Source of the DNA: Kitasatospora gansuensis
GTDB taxonomy: Bacteria; Actinomycetota; Actinomycetes; Streptomycetales; Streptomycetaceae
Length of the DNA stretch: 64,000 bases
Direction: 5' to 3'
NCBI RefSeq assembly: GCF_014203705.1
Contig: NZ_JACHJR010000001.1
Coordinates: forward strand, 7,564,001 to 7,628,000
Of this stretch, positions 1 to 8,268 are shown in pieces (position 1 is the stretch's first letter; each line of letters opens with the position of its first letter). The notes below the pieces were generated by a model, which was given only the letters and a program-made list of their open reading frames with translations, was not told where the DNA came from and made no database searches. The translations under genes were made by a program, and so were the position numbers.

Positions 1-132
1 GGTGTCGAGGAGATCGCCCACGACTGCGGCACGTCGGTAGATCCGACGGCTGGTCGGTCAGGCGGGGGCCCGCTGAGGGAGCAGGGAACCCGATGGCTGG
101 GCGCGGTCACCTTTCGCTGTCGCCGCGTCAGC

Positions 133-948
133 TCAGTCGCTTGCCGCAGCCGCGGGAGTGAAGTGGACGGGAGCCTCGAAGTTGGCGCGGCGGGCCGCGC
201 GGCGGAAGACGGTGAGGACGGCCGGGCCGACGATCAGTACGCACAGGCCGGTGGTGACGGCGCGTCCGGTGTCCCAGCCGAGCGAGGTGGTGAGGTCGAA
301 GAGCAGGTAGCGGTGCCACTGTTCGGTGAACGGCAGGCCCGGGAGGTAGGCGATCGAGCTGTTCGGGTCGAGGCTGAACGGCCAGAAGGAGAGGTTCAGC
401 AGGAAGCCGAACAGGTAGCCGGAGGCCGCGCCGTAGCCGGCCAGCATCAGCATCTCGGCCTTGCCGCAGAGTTTCGGCAGTAGCCCGGCGAGCAGGCCGA
501 CGAAGGCGCAGCCGAACATCTGGTACGGCATCCAGGGCCCGACGCCGCCGGTGAGCAGGGCGGAGGCGAACAGGGAGGTGCAGCCGAGGGTGAAGCCGAA
601 GCCGGGGCCGAACGCCCGGCCTGCGAGGACCAGGATGAAGAAGACGGTCTCCACGCCGGCGGTGCCGGCGCCGAGCGGGCGCAGGCCGGCGTTGACGGCG
701 GACAGGACGCCGAGCATGGCGAGCGCCTTGGCGTCGATGCCGCCTGCCGAGATCTCGGCGATGACGACGGCGAGGACCAGGATCAGCAGCGCGCCGAAGA
801 TCAGCGGCGGTGCGTAGGCGGAGCCGAACTTCCCCGGGGCGACGACGAAGGGCCACAGGAAGGCGACCAGGCCGATGAACGCGGCCGGCGCCACGGCGAG
901 GCGGGCCCGGCCGGGGATCCTGACGGCGGTCGTGCGAGCGGCGGTCAT
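133..948 (-). CDS. ECF transporter S component, putative cobalamin-specific
   Basis: Likely the substrate-binding membrane subunit of an energy-coupling-factor vitamin importer. The 271-residue protein is almost entirely hydrophobic, with about six membrane segments (roughly residues 18-36, 46-66, 72-90, 98-125, 150-180 and 222-243) and a short basic cytoplasmic end, as expected for an S component. Its ATG overlaps the stop codon of the ATPase gene by 4 nt, so it is the last gene of a five-gene operon that begins behind a cobalamin riboswitch near 7.85 kb; this context is the reason for proposing cobalamin or a precursor as substrate. The sequence itself does not prove specificity; another B12-related compound or cobalt is possible. 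Confidence 0.85.
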   Translation of the reverse strand: MTAARTTAVRIPGRARLAVAPAAFIGLVAFLWPFVVAPGKFGSAYAPPLIFGALLILVLAVVIAEISAGGIDAKALAMLGVLSAVNAGLRPLGAGTAGVETVFFILVLAGRAFGPGFGFTLGCTSLFASALLTGGVGPWMPYQMFGCAFVGLLAGLLPKLCGKAEMLMLAGYGAASGYLFGFLLNLSFWPFSLDPNSSIAYLPGLPFTEQWHRYLLFDLTTSLGWDTGRAVTTGLCVLIVGPAVLTVFRRAARRANFEAPVHFTPAAAASD

Positions 949-2588
949 CGGGCAGCCTCCGTCGCGGCCAGCGCCGACGCCACCTGAGCGGTGGTCAGGT
1001 AGGCGAGCGGAGCGAGGATCTTGGCGGTCTGGGGTGCGAAGGTCGGTGAGGCGACGATCACCTCGGCGGTCGGGCCGTCGGCGACGATCTCCCCTTCGGC
1101 CAGCACCACCACCCGGTCGGCGGATGCGGCGACGAACTCGACGTCGTGGGTCGAGACGACCACGGCGCGCCCGTCGGCGGCGAGTTGGTCGACGATGGCG
1201 GTCAGCGCCGTCTTGGCCTGGTAGTCCAGCCCTCGGGTGGGCTCGTCCAGCAGCACCACGGCGGGCGCGGCGGCGAGCTGGATCGCCAGCACCAGCGCCA
1301 GCTTCTGCCCTTCGGAGAGGTCGCGTGGGTGGCTGTCGTCGGGGATGCCCGGGGCGAGGCGGTCCAGGATCTGACGGGCCGTGAGCCCGGAGTCCTGTGC
1401 CGCGTCCCGGTCGGCCTGGGCCAGCTCCTGGGCCACCGATTCCAGGTAGAGCAGGTCGGTCGGGGTCTGCGGGACCAGGCCGACCAGGCGGCGGGCCTCG
1501 GCGGCGGAGACCCGCTTGGGGTCGACCGTCTTCTCCCCGGCCGCCCGGGTCACCTTCACGGTGCCGCCCTGGCGCGGGCCGGAGCCCTGCAGGGCCCAGA
1601 GCAGCGAGGACTTGCCCGAGCCGTTGCGGCCCATCAGCGCGGTGACCTGACCGGACGTCAGGTCAAGGCCGACCTCCCGGACGGCGACGACGTGGCCGTG
1701 CCGGACCAGCACACGATCGGCGGCCAGCACCGGCGCGCCCCCGGTGGCTTCACCGCGGGCGGGCGGGACGGGACGGTCGGCCAGCCGTTCGCGCAGCGGG
1801 GCGGCGGCCCGGCGGGCGTCGCGGACGGAGAGTGGCAGCGGCCGCCAGCCGGCCAGGCGTCCGAGCTCCACCACGGGCGGGGCGATGGCGGTGTCGGCGA
1901 ACACCTCGGACGGCGAGCCGTGCCGTACGGTGCCGTCGCCGGGAAGGTAGACGACCCGGTCGGCGTACTGGACGACGCGCTCCAGCCGGTGTTCGGCGAG
2001 CAGGACGGTGACCCCGAGGTCGTGCACCAGCCGGGTGACCGCGGCCAGCACCTCCTCGGCGGCGGTGGGGTCGAGCGCGGAGGTGGGTTCGTCCAGGACC
2101 AGCACCCGGGGATGGGCGGTGAGGACCGCGCCGATCGCGACCCGCTGCTGCTGGCCGCCGGAGAGTTCGTGCAGGCCCCGGTGCCGCAGGTCGGCGAGGC
2201 CGAGCAGGTCGAGGGTCTCCTCGACGCGCTTGCGCATCACCTCCGGCGCGATGGCCAACTGCTCCATCGCGTAGGCGAGTTCCTCCTCGACGGTGTCGGT
2301 GACGAACCCGGCCGGCGGGTCCTGTCCCACCACTCCCACCACGTCGGCCAGTTCGCGCGGCGGGTGGTGGGCGGTGTCCCGTCCGTCGACGGTCACCCGG
2401 CCGCTGAGGGTGCCGCCGGTGAAGTGCGGCACCAGTCCGTTCACCGCGCCGAGCAGCGTGGACTTGCCGCTGCCGGTGCGGCCGACCACCAGGCAGAGTT
2501 CACCCTCGGGGATGGTGAGGTCGACTCCGTGCAGCACGGGGCGGTCGGCGCCGTCGTAACGGACACCGACCTGGTCGAAGCGGATCAC
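945..2588 (-). CDS. ECF transporter double ATPase (A-A' fused)
   Basis: Energises the ECF importer by ATP hydrolysis at the cytoplasmic face. The 547-residue protein holds two complete ABC ATPase domains in tandem: the first has Walker A GRTGSGKST (residues 36-44), signature LSGGQQQR and Walker B VLVLDEPTSALD; the second has Walker A GRNGSGKSS, an altered signature LSEGQ and Walker B VVLLDEPTRGLD. Fusion of the two ECF ATPases in one chain is typical of actinobacteria. The chosen GTG start (GTGATCCGC) overlaps the stop of the T-component gene by 4 nt, and the stop overlaps the S-component ATG, indicating translational coupling. Upstream in-frame sequence is antisense-like and has no domain content. 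Confidence 0.93.
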   Translation of the reverse strand: MIRFDQVGVRYDGADRPVLHGVDLTIPEGELCLVVGRTGSGKSTLLGAVNGLVPHFTGGTLSGRVTVDGRDTAHHPPRELADVVGVVGQDPPAGFVTDTVEEELAYAMEQLAIAPEVMRKRVEETLDLLGLADLRHRGLHELSGGQQQRVAIGAVLTAHPRVLVLDEPTSALDPTAAEEVLAAVTRLVHDLGVTVLLAEHRLERVVQYADRVVYLPGDGTVRHGSPSEVFADTAIAPPVVELGRLAGWRPLPLSVRDARRAAAPLRERLADRPVPPARGEATGGAPVLAADRVLVRHGHVVAVREVGLDLTSGQVTALMGRNGSGKSSLLWALQGSGPRQGGTVKVTRAAGEKTVDPKRVSAAEARRLVGLVPQTPTDLLYLESVAQELAQADRDAAQDSGLTARQILDRLAPGIPDDSHPRDLSEGQKLALVLAIQLAAAPAVVLLDEPTRGLDYQAKTALTAIVDQLAADGRAVVVSTHDVEFVAASADRVVVLAEGEIVADGPTAEVIVASPTFAPQTAKILAPLAYLTTAQVASALAATEAAR

Positions 2589-3796
2589 TTGGTCACCTCG
2601 GTGGGTGTGCGGTCGGCACGGGGCGCGGCGTCCCGCTGACCGGGGAGGACGACGGGCGCGGGCGGGCGGCCCGGCGGCGGGGCGAGGAAGCCGGCGAGGC
2701 CCGCCAGCAGGAGGGCCGCCACCGGGACGGCGGGCAGGCCCGGCCAAGTCAGCGGATAGAGCGACGGGTTGAGGTCGGTGGCGTCGTACCCCACGCTGAC
2801 GCAGAGCAGGACGGCGGCAGCCACGCCGCAGCCCGCGACGCCCCACTCGGCGGCCCGCCAGGGGTCCGGCCGGTAGGCGGTGCGCCGAACCCGGCGCCCG
2901 CCGAGGGCGAGGCCGCCGACACACAGCGCCGAGCCGACTGCCAGCGCGGGCAGGCCGAGCACAGCGGGCGCGGTGCCGTCGAGCAGTCCGTACATCCCGG
3001 CGCACAGGCCGGCCATGCCGAGCAGCATCAGTGCACCGGTCGCCCGACGGGAGCCGCGAGTGGCGGTGCCGGAGCGGCCGTAGCCCCGGGAGTCCATCGC
3101 GGCGGCCAGGTGCAGGGAGCGTTCCAGCGCGTCCTCCAGCACGGGCACCACGATGCTGCGAAGCGCACGGATGCCCTTGCTCCGGCCGGCCCGCAACCGC
3201 CGTGCCCGGACGACGCGTTGGACGCTCTGGACGAGCTGAGGTGCGACGCTGAGCGAGACCGTGACGGCGACGCCGAGCTCGTACAGCGCGCCGGGCAGAA
3301 CGCGCAGGGCGCGCTTGGGATTGGCGAGGGTGTTGGCCGCGCCGATGCAGCACAGCAGGCAGGCCAGGCGCAGTCCGTCGGTGGCGGCGGAGAGGGTGGC
3401 CTCCAGCGAGACGGGGCCGCCGATCTGGATGCCGGCGTACCAGTCGGGGGTGGGGATGTGCGGGAGCGAGAAGAGCAGGTGGTCGTGCGGGGTGATGCCG
3501 GTGGCGAAGATGCACCGGAAGGTGACCCGGATGGCCACCACGGTCAGGGCCAGCCAGAGGTAGTACTTGAAGCCACGGGCCCACGGGGCGTCGGTGCGAC
3601 GGGCGGTGACGACGTAGCCGAGCACGGCGAGCACCAGGAACAGCAGCAGCGGGTTGGTGGTCCGGCTGGCGGCGGTGCCAAGGGCGAGCGCCCAGATCCA
3701 CCAGGCGACCGGGTGGAGGTCACGCGGGACCCGGCGGCCGGACCCCGGCCCGGGGAACTCGCTTGCAGGTGTGCGGAGTTGTGACACCCGGATCAC
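2585..3796 (-). CDS. ECF transporter transmembrane T component
   Basis: Scaffold membrane subunit linking the S component to the ATPases. The 403-residue protein has a central CbiQ/EcfT-like domain with several membrane helices and the cytoplasmic coupling motif AMDSRGYG, corresponding to the A-R-G signature by which EcfT contacts the ATPase grooves. Residues after about 270 add four more hydrophobic segments and a proline-rich tail, longer than minimal EcfT proteins. The GTG start overlaps the upstream stop by 4 nt (GTGA) and its own stop overlaps the ATPase start. It therefore belongs to the riboswitch-headed operon. A second in-frame GTG nine bases downstream is an alternative start. Confidence 0.9.
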   Translation of the reverse strand: MIRVSQLRTPASEFPGPGSGRRVPRDLHPVAWWIWALALGTAASRTTNPLLLFLVLAVLGYVVTARRTDAPWARGFKYYLWLALTVVAIRVTFRCIFATGITPHDHLLFSLPHIPTPDWYAGIQIGGPVSLEATLSAATDGLRLACLLCCIGAANTLANPKRALRVLPGALYELGVAVTVSLSVAPQLVQSVQRVVRARRLRAGRSKGIRALRSIVVPVLEDALERSLHLAAAMDSRGYGRSGTATRGSRRATGALMLLGMAGLCAGMYGLLDGTAPAVLGLPALAVGSALCVGGLALGGRRVRRTAYRPDPWRAAEWGVAGCGVAAAVLLCVSVGYDATDLNPSLYPLTWPGLPAVPVAALLLAGLAGFLAPPPGRPPAPVVLPGQRDAAPRADRTPTEVTK

Positions 3797-4779
3797 TCGG
3801 CCTGTCGTCGTCGGCGCAGCGCCGTGACCACCGTGGCGACGCCGAGCGCCACCACGATGCCGATGCCGATGACGGCCGGGGCGATCGAGCCCGCCGAGTG
3901 CGGGGCGTCGGCGACCGGGGCCGCGTCCACGGGGGTGGTCCCGGGGGACGGTGTCGCTGGGCTCGCCGTGTCGGACGGTGCGGGTGTCGTGGGCGTCGGG
4001 TCGGTGGTGGCACTGGGCGAAGGCGCACCGTCGGACGAGGTGGCACCCGGTGGGACGGCGGGGCTCGGAGCGTCGCCGCCGGGCTGCGAAGCACCGGCTC
4101 CTCCCGACGTGGTCCCTCCGGAGGTGGACTTGGTGGCGGTGCCGCCGCCGGAAGTCCCGCCCCCCGAACCGCCCGTGGTCCCGCCATCGGCGGGGGGCGT
4201 GGGGGCGGGGCTCGGGGCGGTTCCGCCGGGTGTGGTGTTGTGGGCGCGGACGGTGTCGGGCGAGAAGGCCGGCCTGCCTTCGGTGCCTTCGATATTGGTC
4301 CCGCCGAAGATCCACAGGTCGACGCTGCCGGGTTTCGGCTTGTAGCTCATGGCACCCAACTGGCTGTAGGACCAGGTGTCCTGGCCCGGATCGGCGTGCC
4401 AGTACGACCAGTACGCCGAGGCGGGCGGGGTGAGGACGCACTTGTCCTGGTCGGGGGTCGGGTACTGCTTGCCGCCCTGGTGGCCGCTGTAGCCGATCCG
4501 GCAGATGAAGGCCGGGCCGTCGTGGCCGGTGCCGGTGGTCTTCCAACCGCCTTGGCTCAGCAGGGCGTAGCCGGTGGTGGGGATGCTGCCGCAGGAGCGC
4601 AGCAGCGGGCCGCCCCAGTGGCCGAAGTCCACCGCGAGCACCACCCCGGAGGTGGTGGTGCACTGGTCGATCGGCAGTGGCGCGGCGGCGGCCGGGGTCG
4701 CCCCGGCGCCGAGCCCACCGAGGGCCAGGGCCAGGGTGGCGCCGGCGGCTCCGAGCAGTCGGCTCAGTCGGCGGATCAC
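3793..4779 (-). CDS. Membrane-anchored transcobalamin-like beta-domain protein (SCO2322-type)
   Basis: Predicted extracellular protein of 328 residues: signal peptide (about 1-32, ending near ATPAAAAP), a DUF4430-like domain (about 35-150) with features AYWSYWHADPG, TWSYSQLGA and KPGSVDLWIFGG, a long Gly/Ser/Thr/Pro linker (about 165-285), and one C-terminal membrane helix followed by RRRRQAE. DUF4430 is the fold of the C-terminal beta domain of animal transcobalamin and intrinsic factor. From memory, databases name this actinobacterial family after S. coelicolor SCO2322. The GTG start overlaps the preceding stop by 4 nt, and its stop overlaps the T-component start. Its place between a large homologous surface protein and an ECF importer suggests extracellular cobalamin capture or hand-over; that role is inference. 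Confidence 0.82.
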   Translation of the reverse strand: MIRRLSRLLGAAGATLALALGGLGAGATPAAAAPLPIDQCTTTSGVVLAVDFGHWGGPLLRSCGSIPTTGYALLSQGGWKTTGTGHDGPAFICRIGYSGHQGGKQYPTPDQDKCVLTPPASAYWSYWHADPGQDTWSYSQLGAMSYKPKPGSVDLWIFGGTNIEGTEGRPAFSPDTVRAHNTTPGGTAPSPAPTPPADGGTTGGSGGGTSGGGTATKSTSGGTTSGGAGASQPGGDAPSPAVPPGATSSDGAPSPSATTDPTPTTPAPSDTASPATPSPGTTPVDAAPVADAPHSAGSIAPAVIGIGIVVALGVATVVTALRRRRQAE

Positions 4780-7676
4780 CGGTGCCGCCCGTTCACGGCC
4801 GACCGGCGGCGGGTGGCGACCAGGACTGCGCCGCCCGCAGCTGTCAGCAGCAGGGCGGGGCCGACCAGCCCGAGCACGTCGGTTCCGGTCCAGGCGAGGT
4901 CGGGATCCGACGGTCCGGCCGTACCGTCCACGGGGCTGGTGCCGGGCGGCAGTTGGGTGGCGCTGCTGGTGACCGGGACGGAGGCGCTGGTGGATGCCGG
5001 GGAGGACGAGGAGAGGGAGGGGGAAGTGGACCCGGACGGGGAGGGCGACGGTGACTGCGAGGCCGACGGGGAGGGCGACGGTGACTGCGAGGCCGACGGG
5101 GAGGGCGACGGTGACTGCGAGGGGGAGGGCGACGGTGACTGCGAGGGGGAGGGCGACGGGTTCGGCGGGGTGGTGCCGAGGTCCCGCTTCAGCGTGCCGA
5201 AGGAGATCCCGGTGACACCGCCGAGCGCCTGGGTGGAGGCGCGGACGTCCGAGCCCTGCTGGCCGCTGGAGGCGACGTCGAAGCCCCCGTCGGCGTTCTG
5301 CCGGTCGGCGAGGAACTCGACGGCCTTGGCGATCTGTGCGGCGTAGGTGGGCTGACGGAGGGTCATTCCCTGGACGGCCAGCGCGGCGGAGTTGGTGGAG
5401 TCCCCGGCGGCGCCGGGGAAGCCGCCGTCGGTCTCCTGCTGGCCGGCCAGCCAGGCGAGGCCCTGGTCGACGGCCTGGGCGGCCTCCTCGCCGGGGACCA
5501 GGGAGAGCGCCATCACGGCCATCGCGGTGCTGTCCACGTCGGCGTCGCCGGTGGCCGGGATCAGGCTCGGCCAGGAGCCGTTCGACGCCTGGAGGCCGCG
5601 CAGGTAGGCGATCGGTGCGGCGGCGTTCGCGGTGTCGCCCGCGCGCAACTGGGCCATCACGCCCAGGGCTTGGGAGAACACCGAGGTGGCCCACGTGTAG
5701 TTGCCGGCCGCGTCGCAGCCGAGCGCGTCGTCACGGCGGGCGCAGACGGCCGCGTCGAGGGCGGCGATCAAGTCGTGGCCGCCGAAGTTGCGCGGGTCGC
5801 GGCCGACGATCTCGGCGAGCAGCGCCTCCTTGCCGAGGGCGCCGCCGCCCGCGTACTCGGTGCCGATGCCGGTCCAGTCGTTGACGGTGCGGTCGTTGCC
5901 GTCCTTGCCCTGCTGGTCGAGGAAGTCGACGATCCTGCGCAGCGCCGCGTCGTCGGTCCCGGTGGCGGCCAGCGCGTACGCGCCGTCCACGGTGAGCCCG
6001 AAGTCGGCGAACCCGGAGTCGGGGAAGGCTTCGTAGTAGTGGCCGCCGAGCAGGTGGGCCGGGTCGGTCAGGTAGCTGCTGCCCTTGGTGAGGTCCGGCG
6101 ACCTGGCGGGCTTCGAGGTGGGCGGGGTGGTGCCGCCGGGATGGTGGGACACGGTCGAGAGGTCGGTGCCGGTGAGGGCCAGGATGGCCTGCTCAGTGCT
6201 GGGGACGTCGGAATCCGGGGCCCCCTCGTCGGGGGCGAAGCCGCCGTCCTTGTTCTGACGGGTGCTCAGCCACGCCTTGGCAGTGGCCTGCTTGGCGTCC
6301 TGGCCGGTGGCCCTGAGGGCCTGGGCCGCGGCCGCGGTGCTGCCGGTGTCACCGGAGGCACCGACGTAGGGGACGTACGAGCCGTCGGCCTGCTGGCTCG
6401 TGCCGAGCTGCTCGGCGGCCCGCTGGACGAACTCGCCGTGTCCGCCGGCCTTGCGCAGGGCGAGCACGGTGAGGGAGGTGCTGGAGGGGTCCGACTCGCA
6501 GAAGCCACCCGCGACGATCATGGAACCGGCGATCCCGCCGTCGGCGCACTGGAGCACGTCGAACCGGCTCAGCGCGGCGGCGGGCGGGGTGACGCCGCCG
6601 CGCGCCAGGGCGATCACACCGTACGCCTGCACCCACGGCGAGGCCGCGCCGTGGAAGTCGCCCGCCGCCGTGCACTTGCCGTTCTCGCCCTGGGCGGTGC
6701 ACACGTGGTCGTTCAGGTCGGCCAGCAGATCACGCCCGCCGAACGACCGGGGGTTGCCGCCGGTGCTCTCGGCGACCAGGGCCAGCAGGGCCGCCGCCCG
6801 GGAGTCCGGCTCGGTGCCGGGGCCGTCGGGGAAGACGAACCGGTCGGTGTGCGCCTGCAGGAAGGTGACGACCTTGCGCAGCGCCGGGTCCTGGGTCCCC
6901 GCGGCGGCGAGCGCCAGGGCGGTGAAGGAGGTCCGGGGGAGATCGGGGCCCTCGAACGCCCCGTTCTCCATGTGGTCACCGCCGACGAGTTGACCGGCCA
7001 GCCAGGCCGCCGCTGCGGCCGGGTCCCCGGTGGCCGGGGCCGTGGGGCTCGCGGAGGCAGAGGCGGAAGGACTGGCGGAGGACGAGGGGGAGGGGCCGGC
7101 GGTGTTCTTCGCGCGGACGGAGTCCGGGGTGAAGGAGGGTGCGCCGCTGGTGCCGCCGATGTCGGTGCCGCCGTACACCCATGCCTCGACCTCGCCGGGC
7201 TTCGGCTGCTGGCTGCCCGCACCGAACTGGCTGTAGGACCAGGTCTGTTGGCCGGGTTCGGCGATCCAGAACGACCAGTAGGCCGTTGCCTGCGGGGTGT
7301 TGACGCAGGGCTCCTCGGCCGGCGTCGGGTACTGGACGCCGTTGCCGAAGGTGCTGCTGCCGAGGCGGCAGATGAAGGCGAGGCCGTCGTGCTCGGTTCC
7401 GGCGGTGGTGAACCCGGCGTTGTGGAGCAGGTTCAGGCCGGTGGTGGGGTGGGCGTCGCAGCCCCGGACCACGCCGCCGCCCCAGTGGCCGAAGTCGACG
7501 GCGACGACGGCTCCGGTGGTGGCGGTGCAGTCCTCGACCGGGTCGGCGGCGGCGCTGCCGGGGTGGCCGAACATCACGGTGGCGCCTGCGCTGACTGCGA
7601 TGGCGGAGGTGAGCAGCAGGGAGGCCAGGCTCCGGCCTCTGTGCGTGCGACTGTTGCGAATGCTGCTGACCCTCAC
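4776..7676 (-). CDS. Cell-wall-anchored transcobalamin-like protein: beta domain plus two alpha/alpha-toroid domains
   Basis: First gene of the B12-riboswitch operon, 966 residues. Layout: signal peptide (1-44), DUF4430-like beta domain (about 46-175; YWSFWIAEPGQQ, PGEVEAWVYGG), Ser/Pro/Ala linker, then two terpene-cyclase/squalene-type repeat regions (about 205-500 and 540-860) with recurrent Q-x-x-DGGF motifs (QNKDGGF, QETDGGF, QNADGGF), a repetitive Ser-Pro linker, and a C-terminal LAWTG motif (927-931) with a hydrophobic helix and Arg-rich tail, the pattern of a class E sortase substrate. Toroid plus beta domain is the composition of animal intrinsic factor/transcobalamin, though the order is reversed here. 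Start: GTG at 7676 with AGGGAG seven bases upstream; the preceding 45 in-frame codons lie in the leader. Probable role: surface capture of cobalamins for the ECF importer (inference). Confidence 0.85.
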   Translation of the reverse strand: MRVSSIRNSRTHRGRSLASLLLTSAIAVSAGATVMFGHPGSAAADPVEDCTATTGAVVAVDFGHWGGGVVRGCDAHPTTGLNLLHNAGFTTAGTEHDGLAFICRLGSSTFGNGVQYPTPAEEPCVNTPQATAYWSFWIAEPGQQTWSYSQFGAGSQQPKPGEVEAWVYGGTDIGGTSGAPSFTPDSVRAKNTAGPSPSSSASPSASASASPTAPATGDPAAAAAWLAGQLVGGDHMENGAFEGPDLPRTSFTALALAAAGTQDPALRKVVTFLQAHTDRFVFPDGPGTEPDSRAAALLALVAESTGGNPRSFGGRDLLADLNDHVCTAQGENGKCTAAGDFHGAASPWVQAYGVIALARGGVTPPAAALSRFDVLQCADGGIAGSMIVAGGFCESDPSSTSLTVLALRKAGGHGEFVQRAAEQLGTSQQADGSYVPYVGASGDTGSTAAAAQALRATGQDAKQATAKAWLSTRQNKDGGFAPDEGAPDSDVPSTEQAILALTGTDLSTVSHHPGGTTPPTSKPARSPDLTKGSSYLTDPAHLLGGHYYEAFPDSGFADFGLTVDGAYALAATGTDDAALRRIVDFLDQQGKDGNDRTVNDWTGIGTEYAGGGALGKEALLAEIVGRDPRNFGGHDLIAALDAAVCARRDDALGCDAAGNYTWATSVFSQALGVMAQLRAGDTANAAAPIAYLRGLQASNGSWPSLIPATGDADVDSTAMAVMALSLVPGEEAAQAVDQGLAWLAGQQETDGGFPGAAGDSTNSAALAVQGMTLRQPTYAAQIAKAVEFLADRQNADGGFDVASSGQQGSDVRASTQALGGVTGISFGTLKRDLGTTPPNPSPSPSQSPSPSPSQSPSPSPSASQSPSPSPSASQSPSPSPSGSTSPSLSSSSPASTSASVPVTSSATQLPPGTSPVDGTAGPSDPDLAWTGTDVLGLVGPALLLTAAGGAVLVATRRRSAVNGRHR
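5041..5160. repeat. Coding minisatellite, 30-nt and 22-nt units
   Basis: Two perfect 30-nt copies (5041-5070, 5071-5100) followed by shorter copies share the core gagggcgacggtgactgcga, four times in all. On the minus strand it encodes the alternating Ser-Pro-Ser-Gln linker between the last toroid domain and the LAWTG wall anchor. Copy number is likely to vary between strains, changing the length of the stalk. Confidence 0.85.
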
Positions 7677-7789
7677 CGGCGACTCCCTGGTCGGTCGACG
7701 CTGGGGGTGACGGCGCAGCCGACAGGTCCCGGCACGAGGGGACTCCTGTGTGGACCGCGTCGTAGTCCGCGACGACGCACGTATTGCTG

Positions 7790-7925
7790 ACAAGCCCCTC
7801 GGCGCAGGCATTCCGGCTCACTCGCCTTGGGCGGGTTCACGGTTGCGGGTCAGCGCCGGATTCGAACCGGCTTCCCCTGCTGCTGAGGATGAAAAGCGGT
7901 TCATCAGACCATGGGGTCGTTCGGG
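7790..7925 (-). promoter_or_regulatory. Cobalamin riboswitch 1 (ECF / transcobalamin-like operon)
   Basis: Read on the minus strand, the segment carries the conserved cobalamin-aptamer core GGGAAGCCGGTTCGAATCC followed by GGCGCTGACCCGCAACCGTG, and then GAGCCGGAATGCCTGC, matching the consensus GAGCC...CCTGC element. It lies 110-250 nt upstream of the 966-residue surface-protein gene. Elements matching the usual 5' and 3' ends are less certain, so the limits are approximate. Family knowledge: such RNAs switch uptake genes off when adenosyl- or aquocobalamin is bound. Confidence 0.9.
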
Positions 7926-7976
7926 TCGTCAACGAGGCGTCATATCGCCTTCGACACACCGTGACTGGAGCCGACG

Positions 7977-8093
7977 TGCGGATTCCTCGGCCACGAGTCT
8001 CAGTCCGTGGGCGACCGCCTGGTCCGGATCGAGCCACAGTCCGCTGTCGGAGAACGAGTCAGGAGTGACGTTGAGAACGCCCACGACGCCGCG
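7977..8093 (-). pseudogene. folP (dihydropteroate synthase) N-terminal remnant
   Basis: One minus-strand reading frame contains GVVGVLNVTPDSFSDSG followed by LWLDPDQAVAHGLRLVAEES. This matches the first strand and loop 1 of dihydropteroate synthase (consensus MGVLNVTPDSFSDGG, then a helix with AHALRLVAEGA). The match stops after about 39 codons; nothing resembling the remaining 220 residues follows, and the frame runs into the cobalamin riboswitch. The upstream codons show no relation to FolP. It is best read as a decayed fragment left between the riboswitch and metF. Confidence 0.7.
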
Positions 8094-8268
8094 GCGGCCC
8101 CCAGTCCTCCATCCCCGGTAGCAGGAACTTCCGCGAATTCGAGTGGGCAATGCGACGCGCGTCGGCCCCGGAGCTTCCCATCCGCTGATCTCATCTCTCC
8201 CGTGCGACTTTCCGCCAGTTCGTATGGACAAGGCTGCCGAATGCCGATGGTAGCCCGATAATCTTTCC

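Noticed and set aside
1-132. Plus-strand stretch reading GVEEIAHDCGTSVDPTAG, like the start of the second helix-turn-helix of an AraC-family regulator
   Set aside because: The similarity is limited to about ten residues, the following codons do not continue the AraC pattern, and the window edge prevents a check.
1146-7790. Very long open frames on the plus strand opposite the ECF operon
   Set aside because: They are antisense shadows of GC-rich genes: Gly/Arg/Ala-rich, no domain, no ribosome site, and the minus strand encodes recognisable proteins throughout.
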